NCBI GenBank assembly: GCA_028023455.1
Contig: JAQFVV010006469.1
Span: 498,001 to 562,000, forward strand
Length of the DNA: 64,000 nt
From: Epiperipatus broadwayi
Lineage: Eukaryota > Onychophora > Udeonychophora > Euonychophora > Peripatidae
Direction of reading: 5' to 3'
Within the stretch, counting starts at the first letter, position 1, and each line of letters starts with the position of its first letter. Position numbers and translations under genes: made by a program. Of the stretch, positions 36,721 through 49,065 are shown piece by piece. The notes below the pieces were generated by a model. The model was not told where the DNA came from. It made no database searches and saw nothing but the letters and a program-made list of their open reading frames with translations.

Positions 36721-36840
36721 AGTCAAGTGTTGGTAGCTGAGAGGTCAGCATAGCTGCCTTGCAAGCAGTGTCTTGCAGACAGTTGTCGCGGGTTTGCTTC
36801 CTGGCCGATGCTTTGACATATGGAAAAAAAAATTAACAGT
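36721..36840 (+). repeat. tRNA-derived SINE, copy 2
   Basis: GTCAAGTGTTGGTAGCTGAG, CTGCCTTGCAAGCAG (perfect anticodon stem), a variable-arm hairpin TGTCT-TGC-AGACA, then GCGGGTTTGCTTCC and TTTGACATATGG with an A-rich tail. GTGTTGG and CCGATGC can still pair as a wobbly acceptor stem. The long variable arm points to a class II tRNA ancestor. It matches the minus-strand copy at 23.5 kb. Confidence 0.7.
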
Positions 36841-36849
36841 AGAGAGGGT

Positions 36850-39800
36850 GTTTATAAATAAATGGGATCACTGCTCGTTGATAATATCAGAATTTTATTA
36901 CAATCTTTTATTTTATAATCAATATATTATCATTCACTTGATCAATGCAAGATATATAGAATTTTTATCATTTACTTAGGAGTAGTTAGCATTTATTTAC
37001 AAACCATTCATTTGAAAAACATTAAGCTCTGTTGAATATTTTTAGCCACATAAAAAATATCCATATTTCACTTTAATCAAGAATGAATCTATTGCATTAC
37101 TTATCTTTAGTGGCATACCTTTTGATGACTGAATAATTAGGTGGCAAAAGACTTATGAGATAAGCTACAACATTTAATCACTGTTGGTGATAGTTACCAT
37201 TGCTAGACCACTTAAAACCATTTTATTTTTATATATGTCAGTATAAGGTAATGATAAACAGCAGTTGATTAGCCTATTATGGAAGCAAAGGCTTCTCAAA
37301 CAATAACTCATGGAAAAACCTTGAAGCAAAAAATATTAATCATCAGAACTTGAACAATATTTTATACATGTATTATCAATTATCTAAAAATAACTAAATA
37401 CCCATTTACCAACCAATGATAGATGGTTAGGTAAATTGATATGGATTTTTTCTCTCAAAAACAACATGTACATAAGTGTTACTAGATTACAGAAATTGGG
37501 AACGATCTTGATGATATTCTGCTAAAAGACATTAAAAAATGAAATTCCGAGAGATTCAGTAATGTAATAAAAGTTAAAAAATAACAATTTTTAAATAACT
37601 TATTTAAGGGCAGATATTTTTCCAGCACTTTTCACAGACCAACTCTGGAGATCTTCGTCAAATAACTCAAATGTTACTTAGCATAGTTTATATTTTTTAT
37701 CATGGGTTTACCTGCTAATTAAAAAGTAGCAACATAATCATTTAAACATTGATAATTAAATAGCTAACTACTTTGACTATAAATCCGTATTTACATATAA
37801 ACCCATAAGATTGCTTAGAATTTTAAGGGACCCATGTTTGATCTTCATGCCATGTTTAGTTCATAAAGATGTGTTAACGAGAAAACCATTAGACCACGTT
37901 GGTAGTCAAATAATTGTCCTAAATTTAAAATATAAAAGTGGCTCAAAAATAAAGACTTTATTGATTAGCAGTTTTTCTTCTCCAATATAAAATTCGATAT
38001 TTTTTGTTTATAGATTTTTGCAAAATTTTCTACAATCAATTTCCAGAACTAAATTATAAGAATCTACTTAAGAAAAATAAAAGTTGAAACAATTATAAAT
38101 CTCTTCATAACTTTCGAGTAATCCTACGTATGCATATACGCTAAGTAGATTAAATAGGTAACAGAATCAGATCAAGCGATTAATATTTGTCAATCGATCG
38201 TGAATTGTCATTGCTTGCTATTTTCTTAATATAATTTATTCCACAATTTCTATTTTAAAGCTACATTAACTTTAACGAGCGTTTATCATTATGATGTATA
38301 CAACCTAAAATTTATTTCCAAATTTATTTATTTTTTAAAATAGAGAATAATTTATTTATTACCATCTATTTATAATTAGATTATGATGTATTACTGTCAA
38401 TACAAAATAACTAAAAGCCTAAATTATCTCGATTTTTAAATATATTTTTATAGTAAAAGTGCATTTAATATATTTTGGAGTTTAGTTTTTTGAGTTATTA
38501 TTACTTTTTATTTGTTTTAATTAAATAATAATTGTAACTTATTTGGATTTACTTTGCTTACAAATTCTTATTATAGTTTAAATAATATACTTTTGTCAAA
38601 CTTTTTATAGTATAGAATTGATATATTGTCATTTTCAACCATTATTAATTTTATTGCAGAATAAAAGTTTTTTCAAGTTTATCCCCGTTTTTTCAATCCA
38701 TAACTTCTTCACATTATTTCACATCCATCCTTCTCATATGTAGTCTTTTTCTAGATATTTTATAATTTCTTGGGATTCAATTTAATATTTAAACTGCCAT
38801 TTATTATTAATTATTCCCTCTCTCTTTACATGTGATGAATTCTTTAATTGCCATCTATATTAAATGAAGCATCAGAACTAAAAAATAGAAGAAAATGAAT
38901 CCATTTTCAATTAAGACTAAATATATATATTTAAAGCAATATGCGTAATTATATAACTGAATATTTGTAAATACAGTAACTAAATAATTAAAAATTTTAT
39001 CCACTTAGAAGCACTTTCAATTATCCCAGTAATCTTTGTCAACTAAAGCTTTGAAATGCTAACTTTCCCACAATTCCGTGATCTTAATGTTTGCTGCTTG
39101 CCTGTTAATTAAGTTCATGTTTATATTTGTATATTAGCATAGCTAATATTCAGTTATAACTAAATATTCAGTTATTTATATATATATGGAAAGCAGAATT
39201 AGTTGATAACAATTCTAAAATGGAATATCCAATCTATGAAGATGGTTATGCAGTTTTATTTCAATCAGCCCAAACCTTGAAACAACTGAACTCATTACAA
39301 ATATGTAATATTAGAAATTAACAGGGCTAATTAATATGTGATAGTTTAAAACAATGTGCTACCAGATTAAATTTAATCTTTGCTTTATATATATACATCA
39401 CGACATAGTTGAAAATAAGATTGATTTTTTCCTGCTTTGCAGTTAGAAAATGGTATTGTTATGTTTATTTAAATGTAATATATATAAACATATACATACA
39501 TGTAAATATCAATCTAAAATTGAGAAATATACATTTGCCATAATCTCTAATTGTAGAAGTAAAAGTCACTTAATTTTTAAATTTACTTTTCTTTTCCTTT
39601 TGAAATTCTTATATTGGATTTTTTAAATTTAATTGTATGAATAATTTTGAATAAAAAATACAAAGAATCACAAAAACAAACCTCAAGAATATTCTATAAT
39701 ATATATATTTATAATAATTTGATAGTCTTCAGCAGAGATAAAAGATAAAATAAAGTTGTAATATATAACAAATAATAAAAATCAATTTTTTAGTATTTTA

Positions 39801-41850
39801 ATTCTGGTAAAAGAAAGACAAAACAATTAAAACATCAACAACATATAAAAAAAAATTTAAATACAGAATGTATTAAAATTGATATTAAATATTCATGCAA
39901 AACATAAATTAAACTATTTAAATATAAAAAATATTTGGAAGTATAAATTATTGCTAAAAAAATGACAATTATTCAGCAAAATGTTTAAGAACAACAACGT
40001 TTAAAAAAAGATGAAAATATGATTGATGACAATTAAGTTAAAATAAAAATATAAAATGAATGAAAATAGTGGATAAAATAAATAACGTTATTAATAAAAC
40101 AAAAATATAATAAAATAAACTTTAAGATAATTTACAAAGGGCAAAACATAAGACATATAAAATAATAAATATAAAAACATAAACAATAAAATAAATAGTA
40201 CTTATAAAATAAAGTGTAAAAATACAGTTAAATTAATAATAAAAAAAAGTTATTTTAATTGGTGAAACAAAAATTTTAAATGCAATAAATAATCTATTAA
40301 TTTACATACAATTAATACAGGATTCATTTCTAATGAAAATAATGTTAAAATGATGCATTTTATTAGGAATTAATTTTAAAATATTTTTAAAAAGTACTTT
40401 TTATAATAATAAAAAATTAAATATGTTTATAGATGAAAACTATTGACAATTAACAATTACATAAATAATAATAATAATTGCATTTGTATAAGATTTTATA
40501 TTTTAACTAATATGTAGTGAAATTTTGATATGCAAGAAAATAATACTAATGTGAATCCTCGTAAAATTATAGATAAAAACAATTTAAAGCATGTTATTCT
40601 TTAAAAAATATTGCAATCAAGATTTTAGTTCAATACATTCTACATGGATATAATAATTCAGTAATTCTTTACATTATTTAAAAAAACTGGGGTTAATATA
40701 AAATATAATGATTAGATATTTCCAGATATTTTATATTTTTATTTGTTACAATGTTGATTTATAATGTAAGTGAAAGAAAATTTAAAATCCTGGATTAACA
40801 TTTTATATATCTAAAAAAAAAATTTAAGACATAACTTATTGAAAAACCTTTGAAAAAATGGCGATCATGCCTGTTTAGTGGTTTAAAAAATCTTTGGCTG
40901 ATCCTTGTTTTTAAAATTTTAGATCTTAATTCAAAGTACCATTTGTAGGGCTTAGAACACTTCCACATTCATTACTACAGTGTTATTCACATAGTGTATT
41001 CCTAAAAAGTGCAATATGATATAGTACAATTATTTTTTGAAAGCTTTTATTTTGCATAACTTCAATGTCTGCATTCTTTTCTCATTTTTGTATTATTTAA
41101 TAAAATAAATTCAGTACTCTAACAAGTACAAAATAATATAAATAAAATATGATAAAGCAAATGCAATGGGTAACATCATGTTGCATATAAGTATTTATAG
41201 AAGATCTTATAATAATCAAAAAGGAACATTTTTAAACATCAACAATGAGTATTATTCTCAGCAATAATGGTTTCAGTTCTTCACTATATTGAAAAAAAGG
41301 ATGGAAAGCTAAGAATACTTTATTTTGTTAAAATTTTTTAAAAATAAAACTATTTTTGTGGACAAATTATATGTCAGAACAATGACTTTGTTAGTAAGCT
41401 ATGTGATAAAATGGTGGTTCAAGGTATGACGGAGTGAAAAAAAGCATTATTCATATGAAGATATTTTTAGGAGTAAAAATACAAATATGAAATATGCAGA
41501 ACATTGAAAGTAATAAGAAAGGGGCATTGAAGTTTCATTACATATATGTACATGTATTCACACAAAAATATGAAATAATTATTATAATTATTTAACTATA
41601 CTATTGACTTATACAAAATATAATATTATAAATTAAACGTCCTTAGATTTAATAAATTTTTCAAATGTTACTACTACTATAACTACTACTACCAATAATA
41701 ATAATCCAATAATTGTTATTATTGGTTTGTATAGTAACGGATTATTAATTTTAGACATATGTATTTTAGATAGAATGTAATATGCACATGTTTATTATGT
41801 TTGTATAATTATATATGCTTATATGAATGTGTAGAAATGTGTTATATAAA
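36850..41850. other. Low-complexity AT-rich DNA, no gene recognised
   Basis: Five kilobases with no coding signal. 39650-41200 is extremely A-rich on the plus strand. A GC-richer segment at 37610-37660 (CCAGCAC ... CAGACCAACTCTGGAGATC) looks like part of a dispersed repeat but was not placed. Confidence 0.45.
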
Positions 41851-41858
41851 TAAATCTA

Positions 41859-42587
41859 GATATATACTTAATATAATAATCAATCTAAATAAAATTGAAA
41901 CAAACAACTAATTATATTTACAATTATTTAATAATCAACCCAGCTTTCATCTCCAAGATATGAAGTTTTATACATCACATGACTTAATAACTACATTTAC
42001 TCCACCTATTAGACATTATTTTACCTTCAACAATATAATTAACTTTACACATATAAATACATAACAAACGACATAAAATAAAAAATAAAATTACATAAAA
42101 AAATAACAATAATAATAATTTAAAACTATATAAAAACATATATTTTAATATGCCTATATAAATAAATAAATATTCAACTTCCCCTTTCCTTTTATAAACC
42201 CTCATTCACAATTCAACCCCAGCTTTTTACCATAATTTTTAAATCTTCCAATTATTTATTTATTTATATAGGTATATTAAAATATATGTATTTATATAGT
42301 TTTAAATTGTTATTATTATTATTGTTATTTTTTATGTAATTTTATTTTTTATTTTATGTTATTTGTTCATGTATTTATATGTGTAATGTTAATTATATTG
42401 TTGAAGGTAAAATAATGTCTAATAGGTGGAGTAAATGTAATTATTAAGTCATGTGATGTATAAAACTTTATATCTTGAAAAGGTCTCAATAAGATATGAA
42501 AGTTGGGTTGATAATTAAATAATTGTAAATATAATTAGTTACTTGTTTCAATTTTATTTAGATTGATTATTGTATTAAGTATATATC
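41859..42587. repeat. Inverted repeat, arms about 310-330 bp
   Basis: The left arm (41859-42171) and right arm (42254-42587) are reverse complements around an 82 nt loop. For example, CAACCCAGCTTTCAT pairs with the ATGAAAGTTGGGTTG segment near 42500, and AATAGGTGGAGTAAATG at 42421 mirrors CATTTACTCCACCTATT near 41995. The right arm has about 20 extra bases near 42480. There is no protein, and the 73-codon minus frame is a by-product. It is probably a foldback transposon. Confidence 0.75.
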
Positions 42588-42599
42588 AATAACAACATT

Positions 42600-43560
42600 G
42601 TGGACAAATAATTATTTTTATATTGTATATTTGACCATTGTATATAAATCTAGATATTTATACATTTATATGTACGAATGAATCCCTACTTTTATGTAGG
42701 TGCATGCAATATTTGTGTTAATAAATAGAAATAATGGTATGTTTGTTATAATGTATATTGTATTGTCTTGTATATGTACAGTATTTTTAAGGCATATACA
42801 AATATATACACTTTTCCCAGTGGTTAATATTATGTAATACTCTAAATTAATACCCCAATCCTTAATAAACCAATGTAAGATTGTTAATCTAGTGTATTAC
42901 ATATAATAAACTGATGTTGTTAATTAAATGGGAATACCTATGATAAATTAAATTTAAAATTTTACATATAAATTAAAATTATCAAGAAAGATAATTAAAA
43001 GATAGAATAATGATGTTGTAAAAATAACAACACGATAAAATACTGACAGCATACATATTTACATTTTCATGCTATGGAGTATTTTGGTGTATATGATTTG
43101 ATCAAAGTTTTTCCCCCACCTAAATATTTTTTGTATATCTCTTTATTCATGTTACAAACTGGATGATGAAGAAGTATCAAACTATTGGCTTTCTGATGCT
43201 GTCATTATGTTAAACATGAGATATATCTGAAGAAACAGGCATATATATATATAAATAAAAACAACAGAAACAGGAGATCGATTTGTGACAATTGTTGAAG
43301 GATATATAAAATCAAATAGGGAAGTGAATATTTGCTTAATTAATCATGAGGTCAATTTGTTTAATTTAAATGTATAGAATAAAAAAAAAGACTACTATTA
43401 GGAAATTTCTTAATAAATAAAAAGATATTTTAGATGTAATATTTTGTCCTGTGCACTTTAAACATATGAGTAAAATTATTTGGAAGAGGCAGAATACCCT
43501 CAATATACATTTCTAATTGAACCAAGTTTTCCCAGGTCATAATCTGTCACAGGTTTTCAT
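42600..43560. other. AT-rich DNA, nothing recognised
   Basis: No structure supported beyond low-complexity sequence. Confidence 0.45.
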
Positions 43561-43571
43561 CATTTGTGTTG

Positions 43572-43760
43572 CATGCATAGCTTAGTATAGTTGTAGAGTT
43601 TTGGACTCTGAAACTAAGATCTTCAGTTAAACTTCTTACAAACTCCCAAACTAAAAAGCCATTTGATTGTTGAATGCCGTGTCAGACTCTGGAACTAATG
43701 TTCTCAAATCAACCCAATTTGTGCACTTCCACCTGATTGAATATCTTATGAATTTCCAAA
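43572..43760 (+). repeat. tRNA-like SINE remnants
   Basis: CATAGCTTAGTATAGTTG, then TTGGACTCTGAAAC and TTCAGTTAAACTTC, resembles the tRNA-like segment at 7265. A second partial version (CAGACTCTGGAACTAATG) follows at 43683. Both are strongly diverged. Confidence 0.35.
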
Positions 43761-43949
43761 CTGAAACCATTTTTATTATTATCTGTCCTTAGCATTTTCC
43801 AATATCAAATTACTAAAATTTAATTTATAGATTTCAATGTTCTTACACTCTCACCACTGACATTATCTTGATTAAAAATTACCATATTATTTTAATAACT
43901 GAAATACAGGATTATTATATACCTGTATCAATATATATAATATATAGAG

Positions 43950-44230
43950 TACGTGAGCACAGACTTTCACACTACCCACCGCTCTCCACTCTATGTCATA
44001 ATACATACACTTGAACACATATATGCCGAAAAGATAAATAATCACCAATATACATATTTCATGCTAAACCAGCTATCATCAGTGGATCCAGATTATCATC
44101 TCTACACATATATGCAATAATTGGTGATTATTTATATTTTCGATATATATGTGTTCAAATGTATCAGTGTTATGAGATAGAATGAAGAGTGAAGGGTAGT
44201 GTGAAAATCTATGCTCATATACCCTATATA
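43950..44230. repeat. Hammerhead-bearing repeat, family A, inverted pair
   Basis: The left copy is on the minus strand (about 43950-44115) and the right copy on plus (about 44121-44230). Shared ends read GAGCACAGACTTTC on the left and GAAAATCTATGCTC on the right. The right copy lacks everything before TTGGTGATTATTTAT, which is the sequence directly after the predicted hammerhead cleavage site. Flanks are TA-rich, so target-site duplications cannot be resolved. Confidence 0.75.
44033..44097 (-). ncRNA. Hammerhead ribozyme motif, family A, core intact
   Basis: On the minus strand: GATAATC/GATTATT outer stem I, a CCA/TGG-type inner stem with one mismatch, CTGATGA, stem II with GCT/AGC pairing but two mismatches next to the core, GAAA, a short stem III (AT/AT), and cleavage after A before TTGG. 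All catalytic core bases are present, but weakened stems I and II may lower activity. Confidence 0.7.
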
Positions 44231-44239
44231 TTACATATT

Positions 44240-45520
44240 ATTTTAAGTTTATGATATCACTAATTTAACTTCCTTCCTCCTCCCACTCTCCCATATGTAA
44301 TTGAAAAAAAGGAATGGAGTTAAATTAATGTTTTTTTTTGTATTAAATACAAATAGAAATATTACTTTTTAAAGTTCATATCTGAACTAAAAATGTTATG
44401 ATAATTTTCAGCTAATTTGATTAATCATTAATATAGTTTTATAATAATGATGATGTAGGGTAATACCATTGGCACTTCTTCATTACATTATAGTAAAAAG
44501 ATAAAACTAAGGATTTGATAGCTATCATACAGATAAAAATAGAAATAAGAGGAGTGTAAGATAATAATGTTGCAAATCTATTTATGTTAATATTTATTTA
44601 GATAAAATGTTATTGGATTAATAAATGTAAAGGTAGTAAGAGGGGTTTAGGAGTACTTGGAGACACCAAAATCAAGTAGAAATAATAAAATTTACAAGAG
44701 GTTTGTGAGGAAAATAAGACCATTATAGTGATTAAAAGAGAGAGTTAAGTACATATGAAAAGAATAGATTGCCGATTTTACATATTTAGGAGTTGATGAA
44801 AGTAATGATAAGTGTAATAAAGCTAGAAGTTATTTTGAGTTTATTAAATTACTATGAAAAGAAACTTATTAACTGTTTTATTTTGAACATAGCTTCATAA
44901 AAAGAGAAAAAAATCCTAAATAAGAGATGAAAGTTTTGGAGATATTTAAAACATGAATTTAAATGCAAATAGAGAAGCTAGGATGGGAGGATATAGATAT
45001 AGTTATAGTGTTCATGGCTTAAAAAAATAAGTAAAAAAAGATTTATTTAAAAAAAATAAAAAAATGTAATGAATTTATACTTTAAGTAATTATAATAGAT
45101 AATCTGAAAGAGTCAATAAATGAAGAAAAGAGTAGAAGAGGGGAAAATTGATTAATATAAATCGTAAAACTAATTATGAATACTAAAGAGCATACAAAAG
45201 ACAAAATTTTGAAAAATATTGTAGATTGATGTTATAGGAGCTATTTACTTGTATTTATATAGATCCTAGCATTATTAATAAATTAAAATATTACTTAGAA
45301 ACCAAGCATAACAAATCACCACATGTATATGAATACTATTGATTAACTAATGCATAAAAGGCACAATACATATATTAATTAAATCCAAATGCATACCACT
45401 ATAGCTAAAAATTCAAATACAGAAATGAAAAATCATCTTTCCAAATGTTATATTATTCCAGAAATGGCCTCTATCAATAAATTTAGTTTGGATTTCAAGA
45501 AGTTCGATCCAAAAAGTTAA
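44240..45520. other. AT-rich DNA with a possible LINE remnant
   Basis: Around 44780-44880 a broken plus frame reads DFTYLGVDESNDKCNKARS, similar to the FTYLG-x-x-S-x-D-G-x-C region after the RT in several LINE clades. Nothing else supports it, so the call is weak. The rest is AT-rich without features. Confidence 0.3.
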
Positions 45521-45524
45521 TTAA

Positions 45525-45581
45525 TTATTATCTTTGACTTTCTCTTTTTTAACATATTTATTACACTATAATAAAAAAATC

Positions 45582-45621
<40 letters not shown>

Positions 45622-45703
45622 TATATTATATTTGATATATATATTATTATCTTTGACTTTCTCTTTTTTAACATAGTATAAGTATAATAAAAAAATCCAC
45701 TAG
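45525..45703. repeat. 60 bp direct duplication flanking a (TA)n tract
   Basis: ATTATCTTTGACTTTCTC ... ATAATAAAAAAATCCACTA occurs at 45525-45588 and again at 45643-45703, separated by a TA-rich block. The second copy runs straight into the foldback repeat that follows. It looks like local slippage or duplication. Confidence 0.7.
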
Positions 45704-45975
45704 AATAAAACTACAAAAATGTAAAAAGGCCTATATAAAATTGAAGATTAATATCCTTTGCTGTAGCCAGCTTATGGTATATTAGCAATACATTAATATT
45801 AACATATCGCTACTCAAGATGGCAGAATATGCTGTAAGTTGGCATTATGTTAATATTAATGTATTGCTACTCAAGATAGTTGAATATGCAGTAAGCTGGC
45901 TATAGCAAAGGATATTAATCTTCAATTTTATATAGGCATTTTTAAATTTTTATAGTTTTATTCCAGTGGATTTTA
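45692..45975. repeat. Foldback repeat with nested direct repeats
   Basis: The left arm (from AAATCCACTAGAATAAAAC) mirrors the right arm (ending GTTTTATTCCAGTGGATTT). At the centre a perfect 23 bp inverted repeat sits at 45783-45805 and 45847-45869. A 36 bp segment containing CTACTCAAGAT is repeated directly at 45808-45843 and 45865-45900. No coding capacity. The structure could fold into a long hairpin. Confidence 0.75.
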
Positions 45976-46076
45976 TATATATATCAATAGATGGCATTTT
46001 ACCAAAAACACTGACCAAGCATACGTTTGTTTACATAAATGACAAAAGAGTCAGAATTCACTATCTCTTTCATTTT

Positions 46077-46135
46077 GCCCACCCTCAGATCAGCTGATTT
46101 CAAGCTAATTTACTATTATCAGTGAAGGATAGAGC
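46077..46135 (-). ncRNA. Hammerhead ribozyme motif with longer stem III, one core change
   Basis: On the minus strand: GCTC/GGGC and CCTTCA/TGAGGG form stem I, the core is CTGATAA, stem II is AGT/GCT, then GAA, stem III ATC/GAT with loop AGCT, and cleavage base C. G8 is A, so activity is doubtful. A family B head segment (CTGAACTGAGATCAGACCCATA on minus, shared with 27.9 kb) lies about 120-150 bp upstream, which places it in family B. Confidence 0.65.
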
Positions 46136-46373
46136 TAGAAACTAGATCTAAATTATGACTCCAAGTGTTTATGCAAAAAGTTTCTATCAGTTTGCAAGCA
46201 TGAAATTTTTCAGACCGGTAAAGTCTTCAAACTCAGCCTAACAAGCTAGATAGCTATATGGGTCTGATCTCAGTTCAGTTTCACCACATAGTCAAAAAAA
46301 GCCTCCGCAAAATATATCATTGCAAAAACCTTTAAAGGTACATTTATATATATATAATACTATAGAAAAAAAC

Positions 46374-46922
46374 CTACTCTTCACACATGCATTATAAAAT
46401 TAACATGCACTCTCCCATCAATAAATGTTTTAAAAACATAGGTGGTCTACTTGCACTTATAACTTATTTTTTAAATAAACCAAGATTTATTGACTGTGTC
46501 TAAATTAGTGTTAGAATCTATTATAAGTTTGAATTTGAAATCTGCATATTACTTACACAAGTTTAGTTTATATATTATAGGGAAGAGAACGTTTCTTACT
46601 TTAACTATCTATGGCACTGAATCCTATCAGTTTATATATTTGTAATAATTAATAATATAGAGCTTTATATATTTGTAATAATTAATAATATAGAGCTTTA
46701 TATATATATGTAATATTGTGGAAAGAAATTACTATTTATACATGCATTATAAAATAATATTTAAATGTCTTTTTCCAGTGATATATAAACTGAACTTGTG
46801 CAAGTAATATGCTGATTTAAAAATCAGACTCATAGGCATAGTCAATAAATGTTGGTTTATTTAAACAATAAGCTCTAAGCAAAAGTGATCACAAATATTT
46901 ATTGACAGATGTATGAAGAGTA
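46374..46922. repeat. Inverted repeat (third foldback family)
   Basis: The left arm (46374-46580) mirrors the right arm (46778-46922). GCATATTACTTACACAAGTT pairs with CTTGTGCAAGTAATATGC, and the CTACTCTTCACACATG start mirrors ATGTATGAAGAGTACT at the right end. A plus-strand relative lies at 61570-61800. The spacer contains a perfect tandem duplication of 33 bp. No coding. Confidence 0.65.
46631..46696. repeat. 33 bp perfect tandem duplication
   Basis: A unit starting TTTATATATTTGTAATAATT and ending ATAGAGC occurs twice head to tail at 46631-46663 and 46664-46696, without mismatch. Confidence 0.9.
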
Positions 46923-46989
46923 CTTTCATTCAACAATATTATATATATATATATATATTGTGAGGATACATTAAACTGACCATACAAAA

Positions 46990-48630
46990 ATCACCACTCA
47001 CACATCCATCATAAAGTCTGAATATACTAACACAATCAAAAGCATATTGTTGATTATATGTTAATATGTTTGTATAAAATTGCCAGTTAAAATTATGTTA
47101 GTGACAATACTGATTTATATGTATACTAAACCCATAAACGCAAGCAAGTAAAAATCTCAAAGTCAAAAGAAAAAAATCATTAGTGCTAATTCCTTTTTTT
47201 TTTGTTGACTTATTAATCCAGCATAAAATTATAAAAAGATGAAAGTGATATTAACAATGAAAGCAAAGTGCGAACTTGAAACTCACAATCTAAAAATAAA
47301 AAGATAGGACAATATAGAACACTTTCATTCTTTTTAAGAAAAAAGGAAAGCAAATAAATTACATCACCAAGAAAAGAGTCTTGATAAATTTTTAAAATCA
47401 ATTTATTTGTCATATTAACTACCCATACTATTGAAGTTCATAATATGATTGCAATTTGAGGAAGTTGATTAAAGGACCCACCATAATTTTATAAAACTTA
47501 TATTTTTAACATAAGTTACAAGCTAGAAAAGAACAAATCATGTGTGGCTAAGAATTGATGAAACCTCATGGGGATGGAACTGCTCATCATACAACCAAGA
47601 GTTTCAGATATGATTACCATTTCAAATTAACATCATGATAACTATGATAGTAAAAGATCTACAGCATGCTACAATCAATCAAAGAAATGATATCAGCATA
47701 GGATAGTTTATAAAAGAGTCTGAGTCTTCAACATGAGGATTCAGATTGTGACTGAATATTATCCAGAGAACTACCATTCAGTTCATGCAAAGGAACTTTT
47801 TTAAGAGCAAAGATACTCAAACATCTCATGGTCTGAATTACAAGACTTTAAACTATGGCTAGATTATGCTGGATTAACATCCCAAATTATATTTTTATAT
47901 ATTTTTTTATTCTTATTTTGCTTGTTAAATTGTTTTTTTTCTTTTGAAACAGAAAGTCAATCCATTCAACCTCCAATTATTTTAGAGGGAGCGAATCCAT
48001 CAATTCTATTTTTTTATTTAATAATAAAATTTAGGGCAGACTCCTGACTTGCTTGCCAATTGGTACATTTCTATAGACTTGAAAGGTGAGATTATTCAAT
48101 ATTAAGTGCTCACACTTTGATAGATGTAATAATTTTTATGGTCAATGTTTGTGTTCAATTAACTTAATTATTAATTGTTATTCAGAATGTATGACTAAAC
48201 CTTTGTATGATTGGTCTGAGCTATCATAGATCTATGTGACAACAGAATGGGAGGGGGGCTCAGATTCTAAAAGCAACTCTCAACAGATCACAAAATATAG
48301 ATAGGTACACTAGAAATTAATGACCAAATGATTTCATGGAATTTTAGTCAGCAGAAAATTAATTGTTAAAAATATAATTATAAAATTGTGTTTGATGTAC
48401 ATTTGAGTTTGTTAAATAGGAATGGGAAATGACCATCCTTCATAGGAATTAAAGGTATGGGTTAATAAATAGTTAGTGAATACAAATAAAAGATGATCAC
48501 ACCCACACAATCATTAAATGTCAGATGCATACACCACTTTATTATAAAAAATTGTGAACAGTGATCATCATCAAAATTAATTTGTTCAATATTAAATATT
48601 AAATCAAATTAGTTGTCTGTTGTTTGATTT
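46990..48630. other. AT-rich DNA, nothing recognised
   Basis: Short open frames only, with no domain, RNA or repeat supported. Confidence 0.45.
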
Positions 48631-48637
48631 TTCTATT

Positions 48638-48750
48638 TTCCAATTAAACCATACTATACATATATTTAATGCACACATCAGATGTGGAATAATCTTCCAA
48701 TTAATCACACTATATTCATATTCAATGCACACATCAGATGCAGAATAATT
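48638..48750. repeat. 57 bp tandem duplication
   Basis: TTCCAATTAA ... AATGCACACATCAGATG ... GAATAAT is present twice, at 48638-48694 and 48695-48750, with several differences. Confidence 0.8.
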
Positions 48751-49065
48751 ATACCTTGAAATATAGTACATGTACTTCTCCCTGAGTTTGAACTCTGTGG
48801 CATAATGAGGATCAATGAGAGGTGAAATAAGGGAAGTTGTGCAAGTATGAATCCCACCCCACTCAATCATTAATGATATCAATTTTTAAACAGGTTGAAC
48901 CTTATCTGGTAGTTCTTTCTTTCATTTGACCTTTTTAACATTGTTGCCTAGTGTTGTTCCTAAACTATATAATTAATCAATTAAGCTCCTCTTCATCTTG
49001 AAATATTGATGTTCATCTGCAGGAATTTCATATTGCATTAGATGTCTGCCCATCCCTTGTATATG

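Noticed and set aside
37610-37660. Hammerhead-like order on the minus strand (TTGACGA, AGATC/GGTCT, then GTGAAAA)
   Set aside because: Two extra bases separate the would-be stem II from GAAA, and no cleavage triplet or stem I can be paired, so it does not meet the hammerhead constraints.
41984-42205. 73-codon hydrophobic minus-strand frame
   Set aside because: It lies wholly in one arm of an inverted repeat and reads like translated AT-rich sequence.
46118-46165. Plus-strand string GTGAAGGA ... TAGAAAC resembling a hammerhead
   Set aside because: The core order is wrong on plus, while the same segment folds much better on the minus strand (46077-46135), which also agrees with the repeat's orientation.
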